From an uncultured Prevotella sp. (GTDB lineage Bacteria; Bacteroidota; Bacteroidia; Bacteroidales; Bacteroidaceae), in assembly GCA_900317685.1 (NCBI GenBank), contig ONHQ01000024.1, positions 1-46,730 on the forward strand: a stretch of DNA of 46,730 nucleotides, read 5' to 3'. Position 1 is the first letter of the stretch, and every line of letters begins with the position of its first letter. Positions 31,224-40,584 of the stretch are shown here, in pieces. A program made the position numbers and the translations under genes. The notes beneath the pieces are model-generated. The model was not told where the DNA came from. It ran no database searches and was given only the letters and a program-made list of their open reading frames with translations.

Positions 31224-32693
31224 ATGAAGACCATTTGTTTATATTTCGAAATACATCAGATTGTACATCTGAAGCGCTATCGTTTCTTCGACATCGGTAC
31301 CGACCATTACTATTACGACGACTACGAGAACGAGCGCTCCATCAACCACATCGCCGAATGCTCCTATATGCCTGCACTCAATACGCTGCAAAAGATGATC
31401 GAGGACAGCAACGGATACTTCAAATGCGCGTTCTCTATCTCCGGCGTCGGAATGGAACAGTTGGAGGTACACGCTCCGCAAGTTCTCGACAAGCTGCAGG
31501 AGCTCAACAAAACGGGATGCGTGGAGTTTCTCGCCGAACCTTATTCCCACGGACTGTCATCGCTCAAGGACAGCGAGTGCTTCGCCGCCGATGTGCGCAA
31601 GCAGTGCAAGAAGATGGTCGACTACTTCGGACACAAACCTACCGTGCTCCGCAACTCTTCCCTCATCTACAGCGACGACATCGGACTGCAGGCCGCTCAG
31701 CTCGGCTTCAAGGGTATGCTCACCGAAGGTGCCAAACACGTGCTCGGATGGAAGTCGCCACACTATGTCTACAACTGCTCGATGGCTCCTGAGTTGAAGC
31801 TCCTGCTCCGTGACGTCGTCATGAGCGACGATATCAGCCTCAGATTCAACAACAAAGACTGGGAAGGCTACCCGCTCTTCGCCGACCAGTATATCGACCG
31901 CATCGCCAAAGCGCCGCAGGAAGAGCAGGTCTTCAACATCTTCATGGAGCTCTCTGCCCTCGGCATCGCACAGCCACTGTCGTCAAACATCCTTGACTTC
32001 ATGGCCGCTCTGCCGAAATTCGCCAAAGGTGCAGGCATCACCTTCTCCACACCTTCCGAAATCTGCGCCACTCACAACAGCGTAGGTAACCTCGATGTGC
32101 CCGATACACTCTCTTGGGTCGACGAGGAGCGCGACGTCAGCTCATGGCTCGGCAACCCCATGCAGCGCGAGGCTTTCGACAAGCTCTATAGCGTAGCAGA
32201 GCGTGTGCGCATCGCCGACGACCCGCGTATCAACCAGGACTGGGACTATCTGCAGGCCAGCAACAACTTCCGCTTCATGACTACAAAGCCCAGCAACGTG
32301 GGACTCGACCGCGGCATCTACTCCAGCCCCTTCGACGCCTTCACCAACTACATGAACATCCTCGGCGACTTCATCAATCGCGTCAACAGCCTCTATCCGC
32401 CTGAGATTGACAACGACCAGCTCAACTCGCTGCTCACTACCATCAAGAACGAAGGCGATGAGATCGCGATGAAAGACAAAGAAATCGCAAGACTCCAGGC
32501 TAAACTCGAAAAACTTGAGGCTGCCAACGAGAAGCTGCGTGAGAAAGAGGAAAAGCCTAAGGCTAAACCAGCACGCGCTACCCGAAAGACCGCAAGCAAG
32601 AAGAATACCGCCAAAAAAGAGACGGAAGCCGTTAATAAGGAGACGGAAAGTGCAGCAGATACCAAAGCTACTGCTACAGAAGAAAAGAAGTAG
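31224..32693 (+). CDS. GH57 alpha-amylase family protein
   Basis: A 489-residue cytoplasmic enzyme. It begins MKTICLYFEIHQIVHLKRYR, a variant of the GH57 first motif (xHQ). FSISGVGMEQLEVHAPQVLD, CVEFLAEPYSHGLSSLKDSE (family motif with Glu and His) and LRNSSLIYSDDIGLQAAQLG follow. The C-terminal 70 residues are a Lys/Glu/Ala-rich tail with coiled-coil character (KDKEIARLQAKLEKLEAANE), which is not part of the catalytic fold. ATG 31224 is chosen because the open frame upstream is low-complexity repeat translation. As the last gene of the glycogen operon it probably hydrolyses or rearranges alpha-glucan chains. Confidence 0.87.
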   Translation: MKTICLYFEIHQIVHLKRYRFFDIGTDHYYYDDYENERSINHIAECSYMPALNTLQKMIEDSNGYFKCAFSISGVGMEQLEVHAPQVLDKLQELNKTGCVEFLAEPYSHGLSSLKDSECFAADVRKQCKKMVDYFGHKPTVLRNSSLIYSDDIGLQAAQLGFKGMLTEGAKHVLGWKSPHYVYNCSMAPELKLLLRDVVMSDDISLRFNNKDWEGYPLFADQYIDRIAKAPQEEQVFNIFMELSALGIAQPLSSNILDFMAALPKFAKGAGITFSTPSEICATHNSVGNLDVPDTLSWVDEERDVSSWLGNPMQREAFDKLYSVAERVRIADDPRINQDWDYLQASNNFRFMTTKPSNVGLDRGIYSSPFDAFTNYMNILGDFINRVNSLYPPEIDNDQLNSLLTTIKNEGDEIAMKDKEIARLQAKLEKLEAANEKLREKEEKPKAKPARATRKTASKKNTAKKETEAVNKETESAADTKATATEEKK

Positions 32694-32791
32694 GTCGCTG
32701 ATCCTGCTTCAAATCCCAATTCATACCCCATTGTTTGGAAACGGTATGATTGTTAAATGAAACGCTGACTACCGCACGATGGGAGGAATGC

Positions 32792-32830
32792 AAAAGAGGC
32801 GACGTATCGCAGAGATACGTCGCCTCTTTT
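32792..32830 (+). terminator. terminator of the glycogen operon
   Basis: AAAAGAGGCGACGTATC (32792-32808) pairs perfectly with 32814-32830 around a 5-base loop, a 17-bp stem ending in CTCTTTT. It lies 99 bases after the GH57 stop. Confidence 0.85.
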
Positions 32831-32933
32831 ATGCACTACGCATATTTCCTTTATAATATTTCTGTGTGTGCGCACACAAATGTTTGATATAGGTCAAGAA
32901 AAGAACACTTTACCCATAAAATCATCATAAAGT

Positions 32934-32965
32934 GTTGTTCGTACATAAAAATCTTTCTACCTTTG
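32934..32965 (+). promoter_or_regulatory. promoter of a candidate non-coding RNA
   Basis: GTTG at 32934-32937 (one mismatch to TTTG), 20 bases, TACCTTTG at 32958-32965. No protein gene follows for 360 bases, but a terminator stands at 33157-33200. Confidence 0.6.
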
Positions 32966-32971
32966 CATCGT

Positions 32972-33200
32972 CGAAAGGAAACAAGTTCGTGAGAACGATA
33001 ATCTAAGTAGACTGAACACTTTTTGTTCAATAGGTTTAAGGTTAGTAGATTGTTTCATATAGGTTTTTAGTTTTTAGGTTTAAGATTATTTTTTTAGGTT
33101 TTCATTAGGTTATTAAGTCACTTAAAGGTAAAATTAAGATTGTTATTTAGGTTAGCACAAATCCTCACCTCCCAATGGGAGAGGTGAGGATTTGTTTTTT
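32972..33200 (+). ncRNA. candidate small RNA with repeated TAGGTT motifs
   Basis: The region between a good promoter (32934-32965) and a strong terminator has no sensible reading frame. Near the 5' end are two small hairpins (GTTC/GAAC and TGAACA/TGTTCA). The middle, 33031-33153, holds six copies of TAGGTT embedded in U-rich sequence. The 3' end is a 15-bp stem (33157-33171 with 33181-33195) followed by a T run. The expected length is about 230 nt. I do not recognise a known RNA family (it does not look like 6S, tmRNA or RNase P). Confidence 0.55.
33157..33200 (+). terminator. terminator of the candidate small RNA
   Basis: ACAAATCCTCACCTC (33157-33171) pairs perfectly with GAGGTGAGGATTTGT (33181-33195) around a 9-base loop, followed by six T. 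Confidence 0.82.
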
Positions 33201-33326
33201 ATGCCCTGCAAAGTACCGGGAGTCCACAGCGACAGCAGTGTCTCACGCTCTGTCCCACATAGATAGCTAATATTTTGTTTTCTCGAAATATATTGGTATC
33301 TTTGCACTATAGATAGAATCACGACG

Positions 33327-34562
33327 ATGGATGCACTCACCTACCTTGAAAGCCAATGCCGGCTCAGACGAAATGTGCTGACCGGAGAAACGCTCTATGC
33401 CCCTACCGACATGGCCGAATACAAGCCGCTGTCAGTAGAAGCGCAGAACACACTGCTGTTGATGGCCAACAGCCAGGGCGTGGATCTCTCTGAAGAGCAA
33501 CTGCAACAATACATCCACTCTACCATCATCGAGCAGTGGAATCCCGCCAAGAGCTGGATGGAAAGCCTCGAACCGTGGGACGGAAACGACTATGTGGAGG
33601 AACTGGCACAGCGCATCATCACCTCCAATCCAGACTGGCCGCATCGCTTCCACAAGTGGATGCTGCAGATGGTGGCACGCTGGATGGGGCTGACCGTGGC
33701 GCAGAACGACGTCATCGTGCCCGTCATCGTCGGACAATTCGGCTATGGCAAGACGTCATTCTGCAATCTCATCCTACCGCCAAGCCTTAGACGCTACTAC
33801 ACCGATCAGGTGCGTGTGCGGCAGATGGCTGATGTGCATGAGCTCGTCACCACCCATCTGCTCGTGGCCCTCGATGAGTTTTATCAGGAAAACACCGATC
33901 AGCTGCCCGCCGTGCGCTATCTCTTCTCGCGCAGCACACCCGTGCAGCGATGGCCTTACGGCACTACGCGGGAACCACGAAAAAACTATGCGGCCTTCAT
34001 CGCCACGACAGGCAATCTCCATCCGATGACAGATGCTGCCGGTGCCGCACATCTCGTCTGTGTGGAGATCACTCATGCCATTGACACCAAAACGCCTATC
34101 GACTATGACCAGCTCTATGCTCAGCTCGCTGAGGAACTGGAGAATGGTGAGGACTACTCGCTGACCGACGAGGAGCGTGAGGCTATGGCAGTGCAGAACT
34201 CTCCCTTCCAGGAAGCCGACAACCTCGTGAAGATGGTGTCCATGCTCTACGCCGCACCACCAAAGGGAAAGAAGGTGAAAGCCACATATATCGACGCGAT
34301 CATCGACCGGCTGATGAAGGAATATCCCTACTGGACACCGGGTGAGCACGTCAACCAGGACGTGGGCTTCGCCTTGCAGGACGCTGGCTTCACACGCACG
34401 CGCATTCACGGACGCTCTGCCTATAAGGTCGTGGAAAAAGATCCAAGAAAGATCGACGAGAGCTTCGACAGCGCGCCTGAGGAGAAAGAAGAAGAGAACT
34501 TCGACAACAACCCGCTCGCACGCGCTCTGCTCGCCGGACTGGGCGGACTGAAGAAGCCATGA
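33327..34562 (+). CDS. VirE-family P-loop ATPase with DUF3874-like C-terminus
   Basis: A 411-residue protein related to the virulence-associated E / primase-helicase-like ATPases of Bacteroidetes genomes and mobile elements. WNPAKSWMESLEPWDGNDYV is the pre-ATPase motif, VIVGQFGYGKTSFC (about 133-146) the P-loop, LLVALDEFYQENTD the Walker B region and AAFIATTGNLHPMTD a sensor-like strand. The C-terminal part (YIDAIIDRLMKEYPYWTPGE, RTRIHGRSAYKVVEK) looks like the winged-helix DUF3874 domain. No integrase or other mobile gene is adjacent, so this is either a lone domesticated copy or a relic. Its function is unknown. Confidence 0.75.
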   Translation: MDALTYLESQCRLRRNVLTGETLYAPTDMAEYKPLSVEAQNTLLLMANSQGVDLSEEQLQQYIHSTIIEQWNPAKSWMESLEPWDGNDYVEELAQRIITSNPDWPHRFHKWMLQMVARWMGLTVAQNDVIVPVIVGQFGYGKTSFCNLILPPSLRRYYTDQVRVRQMADVHELVTTHLLVALDEFYQENTDQLPAVRYLFSRSTPVQRWPYGTTREPRKNYAAFIATTGNLHPMTDAAGAAHLVCVEITHAIDTKTPIDYDQLYAQLAEELENGEDYSLTDEEREAMAVQNSPFQEADNLVKMVSMLYAAPPKGKKVKATYIDAIIDRLMKEYPYWTPGEHVNQDVGFALQDAGFTRTRIHGRSAYKVVEKDPRKIDESFDSAPEEKEEENFDNNPLARALLAGLGGLKKP

Positions 34563-34661
34563 AAGAGGACTGAAGAAGCCATGACAAAGGGACAGATACC
34601 CGCTCTACTTGCTGTTTCTGCCTCATGTTTTGCCGTGTGTACCTCAGGTTAGTGTCCTGTG

Positions 34662-34681
34662 CGCCTTATTATAATAAGGCG
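34662..34681. repeat. perfect 20-bp palindrome followed by a 23-bp direct repeat
   Basis: CGCCTTATTATAATAAGGCG is its own reverse complement. Directly after it, AGGCGACCGCAACATCAACACCC is repeated with two changes (AA to GG), running from 34678 to 34723, and then the 15-mer CCTTATTATATATAG (34730-34744) follows. The whole 34663-34768 stretch upstream of the YhcH-family gene is thus built from short repeats. Confidence 0.75.
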
Positions 34682-34768
34682 ACCGCAACATCAACACCCA
34701 GGCGACCGCGGCATCAACACCCAGGCACACCTTATTATATATAGACACATCAACCATTCATTATCAAC

Positions 34769-35392
34769 ATGAAAAAAATATTTCTCTTTGTGCTGTTCAG
34801 CCTGCTGACAGCAGCCACATACGCTCAAGGTTATTACACGAAATACTATTCCGACAAAGCCTTCGTCAAAGAGGCACAGGACTGGATGAACAGCGGTGCC
34901 TGGCGTGAGGGATTCACGGCCGCAAGTCCTCACGCTACGGTCAACGCCGCTGAGTTCTATACGCAATACCAGAAAAATCCGGAGCAGTGGAAGGCTCTCT
35001 TCAGCTGGTTGGCAAAGACCGACTTGCTGGCACTGCCCAAGGGACGCACGCCGATTCCCGGCTCTACGCTTGTCGCCAGCGTGGAAGACGACGTCAATCA
35101 GGAGCTCAGCCACCAGCGGTCTGAGAGTCATCACCATCATATCGACTTCCAATATGTCGTGAAAGGCACGGAGCGCTTCGGGCTCATCGACCACTACACC
35201 AGCACTATCAACGTGCCCTACCGCCCCGATGTCGTGCACTATGCCTATGACCTGCAGCGTGCCCGCTTCTACGACAGCGATCCGCAGCACTTCTTCCTCT
35301 TCTTCCCTGGCGACTGGCATATCGCCAAAGTGAAGACCGACAGCGGCGACCAGCATATCCGTGTCGTCGTCGTGAAGGTTGACTATCGCTAA
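34769..35392 (+). CDS. YhcH/YjgK/YiaL-family protein with signal peptide
   Basis: A 207-residue protein with a signal peptide (MKKIFLFVLFSLLTAATYAQ) followed by a cupin-like YhcH/YjgK/YiaL (DUF386) domain. The metal-site-like SESHHHHIDFQYVVKGTERF and the end FPGDWHIAKV are family hallmarks. Cytoplasmic members are linked to sialic acid and uronate/keto-sugar metabolism, perhaps as anomerases; a secreted version suggests action on sugars in the periplasm. It seems to be a single-gene unit between the VirE-like gene and mutS. Confidence 0.83.
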   Translation: MKKIFLFVLFSLLTAATYAQGYYTKYYSDKAFVKEAQDWMNSGAWREGFTAASPHATVNAAEFYTQYQKNPEQWKALFSWLAKTDLLALPKGRTPIPGSTLVASVEDDVNQELSHQRSESHHHHIDFQYVVKGTERFGLIDHYTSTINVPYRPDVVHYAYDLQRARFYDSDPQHFFLFFPGDWHIAKVKTDSGDQHIRVVVVKVDYR

Positions 35393-35418
35393 GCCCACGG
35401 TATTGGGTAGTTTTTCAT

Positions 35419-35443
35419 GAGCTTGCATGACCCATGCAAGCTC
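35419..35443. other. perfect hairpin between the YhcH-family gene and mutS
   Basis: GAGCTTGCATG (35419-35429) and CATGCAAGCTC (35433-35443) form an 11-bp stem with a 3-base loop. No T tract follows on either strand. It lies 26 bases after the YhcH stop and 22 bases before mutS, so it could be a protein site, a weak terminator or an mRNA leader structure. Confidence 0.55.
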
Positions 35444-35465
35444 GCTAAGTCTGTAACAAAAAGAT

Positions 35466-38135
35466 ATGTCTACAAAAGATACGGCGCTCACGCCGATGAT
35501 GAAGCAGTTCTTCTCGCTCAAGGCCAAGCATCCCGATGCCTTGTTGCTCTTCCGTTGTGGTGACTTCTACGAGACCTATGGCGACGATGCCATCGTGGCC
35601 TCGCAGATCCTCGGCATCACACTCACCAAACGCAACAATGGCGGAAATACCGGTGACACACCGATGGCCGGATTTCCGCACCATGCCCTCGACACATATC
35701 TGCCGAAGCTCATCCGGGCCGGAAAACGCGTGGCTATCTGCGACCAACTCGAAGACCCGAAGAAAAAACGCGCCGCCATCAAAGGCAAGAAAGGGCTCTC
35801 CGAGATGGACAAGATGGTGAAGCGAGGCATCACCGAACTGGTCACGCCGGGCATCGCCATGAGCGACAACGTGCTCAACTACAAAGAAAACAACTTCCTC
35901 GCCGCCGTACACTTCGGTAAAACAGCCTGCGGACTGAGCCTGCTCGACATCTCCACGGGTGAGTTTCTCACCGGTGAGGGCACCTACGACTACGTCGAGA
36001 AGCTCTTGGGCAACTTCTCGCCAAAGGAGGTGCTCTATGACCGCACACGTAAGAAAGACTTTGAGCAGTTCTTCGGTACGAAATACTGTGTCTTTGAAAT
36101 GGACGACTGGGTGTTTACAGAACAAAACGCCCGGCAGAAACTATTGAAGCATTTCGGCACCAAGTCGCTGAAAGGCTTCGGTGTGGAGCATCTCAAGGCC
36201 GGTATCGTAGCCTCCGGTGCGATCATGCAGTACCTGGAACTCACCCAGCATACCAGCATCAACCACATCACATCCTTGAAGCGCTTGGAAGAGGAGAAAT
36301 ATGTGCGCCTCGACAAGTTCACCATCCGCTCACTCGAACTCTTGCAGCCCATGCAGGAGGACGGGCTGTCGCTGCTCGACGTCATCGACCGTACCACCAC
36401 CCCAATGGGTGGACGTATGCTGCGGCGTTGGATGGTGTTCCCGCTGAAAGAGGTGTCGCGCATCAATGAGCGCCTCGACATCGTGGAGTATTTCTTCAAG
36501 CATCCCGATTTCCGACAGCTCATCGATGAGCAGCTCCATCGCGTCGGCGACCTGGAACGTATCATCTCCAAGGTGGCCGTGGGACGTGTATCACCGCGTG
36601 AAGTCGTACAGTTGAAGAATGCGCTGATGGCCGTGCAGCCTATCAAAGGGGCTTGTCAGACTGCCGACAACGACTGTCTCAGACGACTCGGCGAGCAGCT
36701 CAACCTCTGTGAAAGCCTGCGCGACCGCATCGAAAAGGAAATCACACCCGATCCGCCACAGCTCGTCAGCAAGGGAGGTGTCATCGCTGACGGATATAGC
36801 CCCCAGCTCGATGAGCTGAGAAATATCTCACGCGGCGGTAAAGACTACCTGCTGGAGATACAGCAACGCGAGACGGAGAAGACTGGCATCTCCTCGCTGA
36901 AGGTTGGATTCAACAATGTCTTCGGCTATTATCTCGAAGTGCGCAACACCTTTAAGGACAAGGTGCCCGAAGGATGGATACGCAAGCAGACCCTTGCGCA
37001 GGCTGAGCGCTATATCACGCCTGAGCTGAAAGAATACGAGGAAAAAATATTGGGTGCCGATGAGAAAATACTGGAGCTGGAGGCCCGTCTCTTCTCTGAA
37101 CTCATCGTAGCCATGCAGGAGTTCATCCCGCAGATACAGATCAATGCCAACATTCTGGCGCATATCGACTGCCTGCTCTCCTTTGCCAAGGTGTCGGAAG
37201 ACAACTGCTATGTGCGCCCCGTCGTGGACGACACTGACGTGCTCGACATTCACCAGGGCCGCCATCCCGTCATTGAGACGCAGATGCCACTCGGTGAGCG
37301 CTATGTGCCCAACGATGTCTATCTCGACACTGAGAAGCAGCAGATCATGATGATTACGGGTCCTAACATGGCCGGTAAGTCTGCTTTGCTGCGCCAAACG
37401 GCACTGATCGTGCTCATGGGGCAGATTGGCTGCTTTGTTCCGGCGGAGAGCGCAAGAATAGGTGTCGTGGACAAGATCTTCACACGTGTAGGAGCCAGCG
37501 ACAATCTCTCGTTGGGCGAGTCCACATTCATGGTGGAGATGACTGAGGCTGCTGATATTCTGAACAATGTGTCACCCCGTTCTCTCGTACTCTTCGACGA
37601 GCTTGGACGCGGCACGTCCACCTACGACGGCATCTCTATCGCCTGGGCCATCGTGGAATATCTTCACGAAAACGAGCATGCCCACGCCCGTACGCTCTTC
37701 GCCACGCACTATCATGAGCTCAACGAGATGGAGAAGCACTTCCCAAGAATCAAGAACTACAACGTCTCGGTCAAGGAAGTTGACGGTAAGGTGATCTTCC
37801 TGCGTAAGCTCGTCCCCGGTGGTTCGGAGCACTCTTTCGGTATCCATGTGGCTGAGATCGCCGGTATGCCGCGCTCTATTGTCAAGCGTGCCAACACTGT
37901 CTTGAAGCAGCTGGAGGCCGAAGGATCGGAAGTGGGAGCGGCTGGAAAGCCTAAGATGGAAAACATAGCGGATAAGAAAGACGGCGTACAGCTCAATATC
38001 TTCCAGCTCGACGATCCCGTTCTTTCGCAAGTGCGCGATGAGATCCTCGGACTGGACATCAACAACCTCACACCCGTCGAAGCGCTTAACAAACTCAACG
38101 AGATCAAAAAAATAGTAACAGGAAAAAGCAAATAA
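35466..38135 (+). CDS. mutS: DNA mismatch repair protein MutS
   Basis: An 889-residue full-length MutS that recognises mismatches and loops and recruits MutL. The mismatch-binding Phe-x-Glu is in [14 protein letters not shown] (near residue 30). The connector and lever domains follow with a clamp region. The ATPase has Walker [21 protein letters not shown] (about 630-650), the ST-rich motif [17 protein letters not shown], Walker [19 protein letters not shown] and the His switch ATHYHEL. The C-terminus [16 protein letters not shown] is the helix-turn-helix dimerisation end. A dispersed repeat (copy B) begins 5 bases after its stop. Confidence 0.96.
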   Translation: MSTKDTALTPMMKQFFSLKAKHPDALLLFRCGDFYETYGDDAIVASQILGITLTKRNNGGNTGDTPMAGFPHHALDTYLPKLIRAGKRVAICDQLEDPKKKRAAIKGKKGLSEMDKMVKRGITELVTPGIAMSDNVLNYKENNFLAAVHFGKTACGLSLLDISTGEFLTGEGTYDYVEKLLGNFSPKEVLYDRTRKKDFEQFFGTKYCVFEMDDWVFTEQNARQKLLKHFGTKSLKGFGVEHLKAGIVASGAIMQYLELTQHTSINHITSLKRLEEEKYVRLDKFTIRSLELLQPMQEDGLSLLDVIDRTTTPMGGRMLRRWMVFPLKEVSRINERLDIVEYFFKHPDFRQLIDEQLHRVGDLERIISKVAVGRVSPREVVQLKNALMAVQPIKGACQTADNDCLRRLGEQLNLCESLRDRIEKEITPDPPQLVSKGGVIADGYSPQLDELRNISRGGKDYLLEIQQRETEKTGISSLKVGFNNVFGYYLEVRNTFKDKVPEGWIRKQTLAQAERYITPELKEYEEKILGADEKILELEARLFSELIVAMQEFIPQIQINANILAHIDCLLSFAKVSEDNCYVRPVVDDTDVLDIHQGRHPVIETQMPLGERYVPNDVYLDTEKQQIMMITGPNMAGKSALLRQTALIVLMGQIGCFVPAESARIGVVDKIFTRVGASDNLSLGESTFMVEMTEAADILNNVSPRSLVLFDELGRGTSTYDGISIAWAIVEYLHENEHAHARTLFATHYHELNEMEKHFPRIKNYNVSVKEVDGKVIFLRKLVPGGSEHSFGIHVAEIAGMPRSIVKRANTVLKQLEAEGSEVGAAGKPKMENIADKKDGVQLNIFQLDDPVLSQVRDEILGLDINNLTPVEALNKLNEIKKIVTGKSK

Positions 38136-38140
38136 AAGGA

Positions 38141-38205
38141 GCCTCACCCCCAACCCCTCAGCCTCACCCCCAACCCCTCTCCAAGGGGAGAGGGGAGTGA
38201 AATGC
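38141..38205 (+). repeat. dispersed gene-end repeat, copy B
   Basis: GCCTCACCCCCAACCCCTC twice (the first truncated), then a 9-bp stem CCCCTCTCC/GGAGAGGGG (38174-38195) and AGTGAAATGCC. It reads in the same direction as mutS, beginning 5 bases after its stop. Confidence 0.82.
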
Positions 38206-38278
38206 CAGATAAACAAACGCCCTGACACAATTAGCGTGGGAACGGCTCGCCCCTATATCAATACCACCCCTATCACCC

Positions 38279-38381
38279 GCAGAGCATTTTACTCCCCTCT
38301 CCCCTTGGAGAGGGGTTGGGGGTGAGGCTTAGAGGGGGTGGGGGTGAGGCTGCATTGGGGGTGAGACTGCATTGGGGATGA
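38279..38381 (-). repeat. dispersed gene-end repeat, copy C (inverted), with partial copies
   Basis: Read on the minus strand, partial GCCTCACCCCCAATGCA-type units (38330-38381) are followed by a full copy with stem CCCCTCTCC/GGAGAGGGG, then AGTAAAATGCTCTGCGGG (38279-38328). It starts about 10 bases after the stop of the minus-strand GT9 gene and faces copy B, so the two convergent genes each have their own copy. Confidence 0.82.
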
Positions 38382-38391
38382 GTTTTTTTTA

Positions 38392-39438
38392 TCACTTAAG
38401 GATGTTGTCTACCTTTTCTACAATATCCATGGGATCAATGCCCGTCAGACAAGCATAGTCTCCTCGGCGGCACACCTTATTGCCATAGATGGAGCAGGGG
38501 CGGCAGGGCAAATCTACCTGCACGGCATTGTCTTCACTCTGTCCCCAGCCCATAAAGCCGGCATAGGGATGCGTGGCTCCCCATACGCTCACCACAGGCG
38601 TGGCGACGAGCGAAGCCAGATGCATGTTGGCACTGTCCATGCTGATCATCACGTCGAGATGGCTCATCAACACCAGTTCCTTCATCATACCACCCAACGC
38701 GGCCGAGGCGTTCACACAGTTGCTGTGACGGCTCACAAAGTCGTCGAGTTGCTGTTTCTCATTGTTGCCACCGCCAAAGAGGAAGATGCGGCAGGAAGGA
38801 TGACGGCCCGTCAGCTCTGTCACTACTTTCTCCATCTGCGCCAATGAATAGGCTTTTCCGCGGTGGGCAGCGAAAGGAGCGATGCCGATCCACTGCTGAA
38901 ACGGCTTTTTGATGTGATAGCCCTCCGGCAGTTGTGACAATCCGGCCTGCTCAGGCGTCAACAGCGAAGTAAACTCTAAATGTACAGGATAGCCCAACTG
39001 CTCAAACACCTTGGCATAATTGTCAAAAGCGGAGGGAATGGGCTCCAACACCTTATTATTATAGGATACCAGCTGACGGCGCTGTAAGCGGTGCTTGTCG
39101 AGGTGCGCCACACGATAACGGTCGAAGTTAAATCGCATACGCAAGTAATCCGACCGGATGACATTGTGCAGATCAGCTATCGCCGTGAAGTTTTTGGCAG
39201 TCAGTCGGCGGTAGAGTGCGTTGAGTCCCTTCAGCCCATGATATTCATTGGCCAGGTCCGCCTCCATGAATCCCACGTTCGGTGCCAAGTTCTCAAACAG
39301 CGGGCGGGCGAACGGTTTGGAAAGCATGGTGATGCGCACATCGGGATACTGCTTTGCCAGAGAATAAACCACAGGCACCGTCATGGCGACGTCGCCTAAG
39401 GCAGAAAAGCGGATGATCAGTATATGTTCGGTTTTCAT
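38392..39438 (-). CDS. GT9-family glycosyltransferase (heptosyltransferase-like)
   Basis: A 348-residue GT-B enzyme of the ADP-heptose:LPS heptosyltransferase type. The N-terminus is MKTEHILIIRFSALGDVAMT with the usual RxxxxGD loop, then ITMLSKPFARPLFENLAPNV. The C-terminal half has WIGIAPFAAHRGKAYSLAQM and the donor-site block SMDSANMHLASLVATPVVSV with WGATHPYAGF. A Cys-rich end (PCRPCSIYGNKVCRRGDYAC) is common in this family in Bacteroidetes. It probably adds a core sugar to lipopolysaccharide at the inner membrane. It lies 44 bases after the DUF4254 gene on the same strand. Confidence 0.88.
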   Translation of the reverse strand: MKTEHILIIRFSALGDVAMTVPVVYSLAKQYPDVRITMLSKPFARPLFENLAPNVGFMEADLANEYHGLKGLNALYRRLTAKNFTAIADLHNVIRSDYLRMRFNFDRYRVAHLDKHRLQRRQLVSYNNKVLEPIPSAFDNYAKVFEQLGYPVHLEFTSLLTPEQAGLSQLPEGYHIKKPFQQWIGIAPFAAHRGKAYSLAQMEKVVTELTGRHPSCRIFLFGGGNNEKQQLDDFVSRHSNCVNASAALGGMMKELVLMSHLDVMISMDSANMHLASLVATPVVSVWGATHPYAGFMGWGQSEDNAVQVDLPCRPCSIYGNKVCRRGDYACLTGIDPMDIVEKVDNILK

Positions 39439-39482
39439 ATGATTTAGGGCTAAGGTATCCTCACTTCTCTTTCAGCCTTTTC

Positions 39483-40088
39483 TTACTTCTTGCCGTAAAG
39501 AACGGGATTAGTACTCGGATCGTTGTACATCTTCATTTGGCGATACACCTTCATGTATTTCCGTCCTTCCTGGATGTCCTCCAGCAATTGGTCGATGGCC
39601 AGCGAGAGATCCTTCTGCTGCTCCAAGAGCACGTTAAGCTTAGCCTGGCAGCGTGCTTTATGCTCCTCTGTGGCATCAGTCCGCTGAGTCTGCTCCCGCA
39701 TGTGATAGATCTTCAGTGCGAGGATGCTCAAGCGGTCCACGGCCCAGGCGGGACTCTCGGTGTTGAGTCGGGCATCGGGAAGCGGAGTGACATCGGAATA
39801 CTTCTGCCGGAAATAGGAGTCGATCTGCTCCACCAAGTCCGTACGGTCCTGATTGGAGCGGTCAATACGCCGCTTGATGCTCAATGCCTCGATGGGGTCG
39901 ATATGCGGATCACGGATGATATCTTCCAAATGCCACTGGACAGTATCTATCCAGCACTTCAGATAAAGCCGGTTGTCAATGGACTCGCGCTCATAAGGAT
40001 TGTTGATCGGCGTATCCACATTGTCCATGACATGATAATCATCAATGGCTTTGTTGAAAATCTCGTTGCACTGTTGAGTAAAAGACAT
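39483..40088 (-). CDS. DUF4254 protein
   Basis: A mostly helical cytoplasmic protein. It begins MSFTQQCNEIFNKAIDDYHV and continues with YLKCWIDTVQWHLEDIIRDP, DRSNQDRTDLVEQIDSYFRQ and ARLNTESPAWAVDRLSILAL, a pattern I associate with DUF4254, often found beside GT9 genes. An upstream ATG at 40118 would add ten residues, but it coincides with the -7 element TAACTTTG on the minus strand and could not be translated from that promoter. ATG 40088 (201 residues) is therefore chosen. The function is unknown; the link to LPS assembly is by neighbourhood. Confidence 0.8.
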   Translation of the reverse strand: MSFTQQCNEIFNKAIDDYHVMDNVDTPINNPYERESIDNRLYLKCWIDTVQWHLEDIIRDPHIDPIEALSIKRRIDRSNQDRTDLVEQIDSYFRQKYSDVTPLPDARLNTESPAWAVDRLSILALKIYHMREQTQRTDATEEHKARCQAKLNVLLEQQKDLSLAIDQLLEDIQEGRKYMKVYRQMKMYNDPSTNPVLYGKK

Positions 40089-40116
40089 ATATTGTTCAGA
40101 TTTGATTGATGCGTTC

Positions 40117-40124
40117 ATGCAAAG
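40117..40124 (-). promoter_or_regulatory. -7 element for the DUF4254/GT9 transcript
   Basis: The minus strand reads TAACTTTGC immediately at and before the upstream ATG 40118. This places the transcript start a few bases inside the longer open frame and supports ATG 40088 as the true start. Confidence 0.6.
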
Positions 40125-40242
40125 TTACCAACTAATTTTGAGATATACAACGAAAAGGAGGAAAAAGAAGAAGAAAAAAACTATATTTTATGCACAAATA
40201 ATAGGTTAATGTGCACGAAAATAGCATTTTATCGATAAAATA

Positions 40243-40274
40243 TTTGTGTAATCGGTAAAAAATTTGTTCCTTTG
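40243..40274 (+). promoter_or_regulatory. promoter of acpP-fabF-rnc
   Basis: TTTG at 40243-40246, exactly 20 bases, TTCCTTTG at 40267-40274 (one mismatch to TAnnTTTG). The transcript leader to ATG 40327 is about 45 bases and AT-rich. Confidence 0.62.
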
Positions 40275-40326
40275 CACCCAGTTTAATAGTGAAAATACAA
40301 AATTAATCATTTAAAACGTTACAATT

Positions 40327-40563
40327 ATGTCAGAAATTGAATCAAAGGTTAAGGCTATCATCGTAGACAAACTGGGTGTTGACGAGGCTGAAGTAAAGCC
40401 AGAAGCAAGCTTCACCAACGATCTGGGCGCTGATTCTCTCGATACCGTAGAGCTCATCATGGAGTTCGAGAAGGAGTTCGGCATTTCTATTCCCGACGAC
40501 AAGGCTGAGACCATTCAGACTGTAGGCGACGCCATCAAGTACATTGAGGACAACGCTAAGTAA
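40327..40563 (+). CDS. acpP: acyl carrier protein
   Basis: A 78-residue protein that carries growing acyl chains on phosphopantetheine. The attachment serine is in the invariant [19 protein letters not shown] block (Ser near 37). Helix 1 ([20 protein letters not shown]) and the acidic composition are typical. It is followed by fabF, which elongates ACP-bound chains, and by rnc, the common acpP-fabF-rnc order. ATG follows a stretch with AATTATG typical of Bacteroidetes leaders. Confidence 0.97.
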   Translation: MSEIESKVKAIIVDKLGVDEAEVKPEASFTNDLGADSLDTVELIMEFEKEFGISIPDDKAETIQTVGDAIKYIEDNAK

Positions 40564-40584
40564 TTACGTCTGAAGCGTTTCTCC

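Noticed and set aside
33327-34562. Integrated mobile element around the VirE-like gene
   Set aside because: No integrase, relaxase, transposase or tRNA target is visible nearby, only short repeats; the gene alone is not enough to claim an element.
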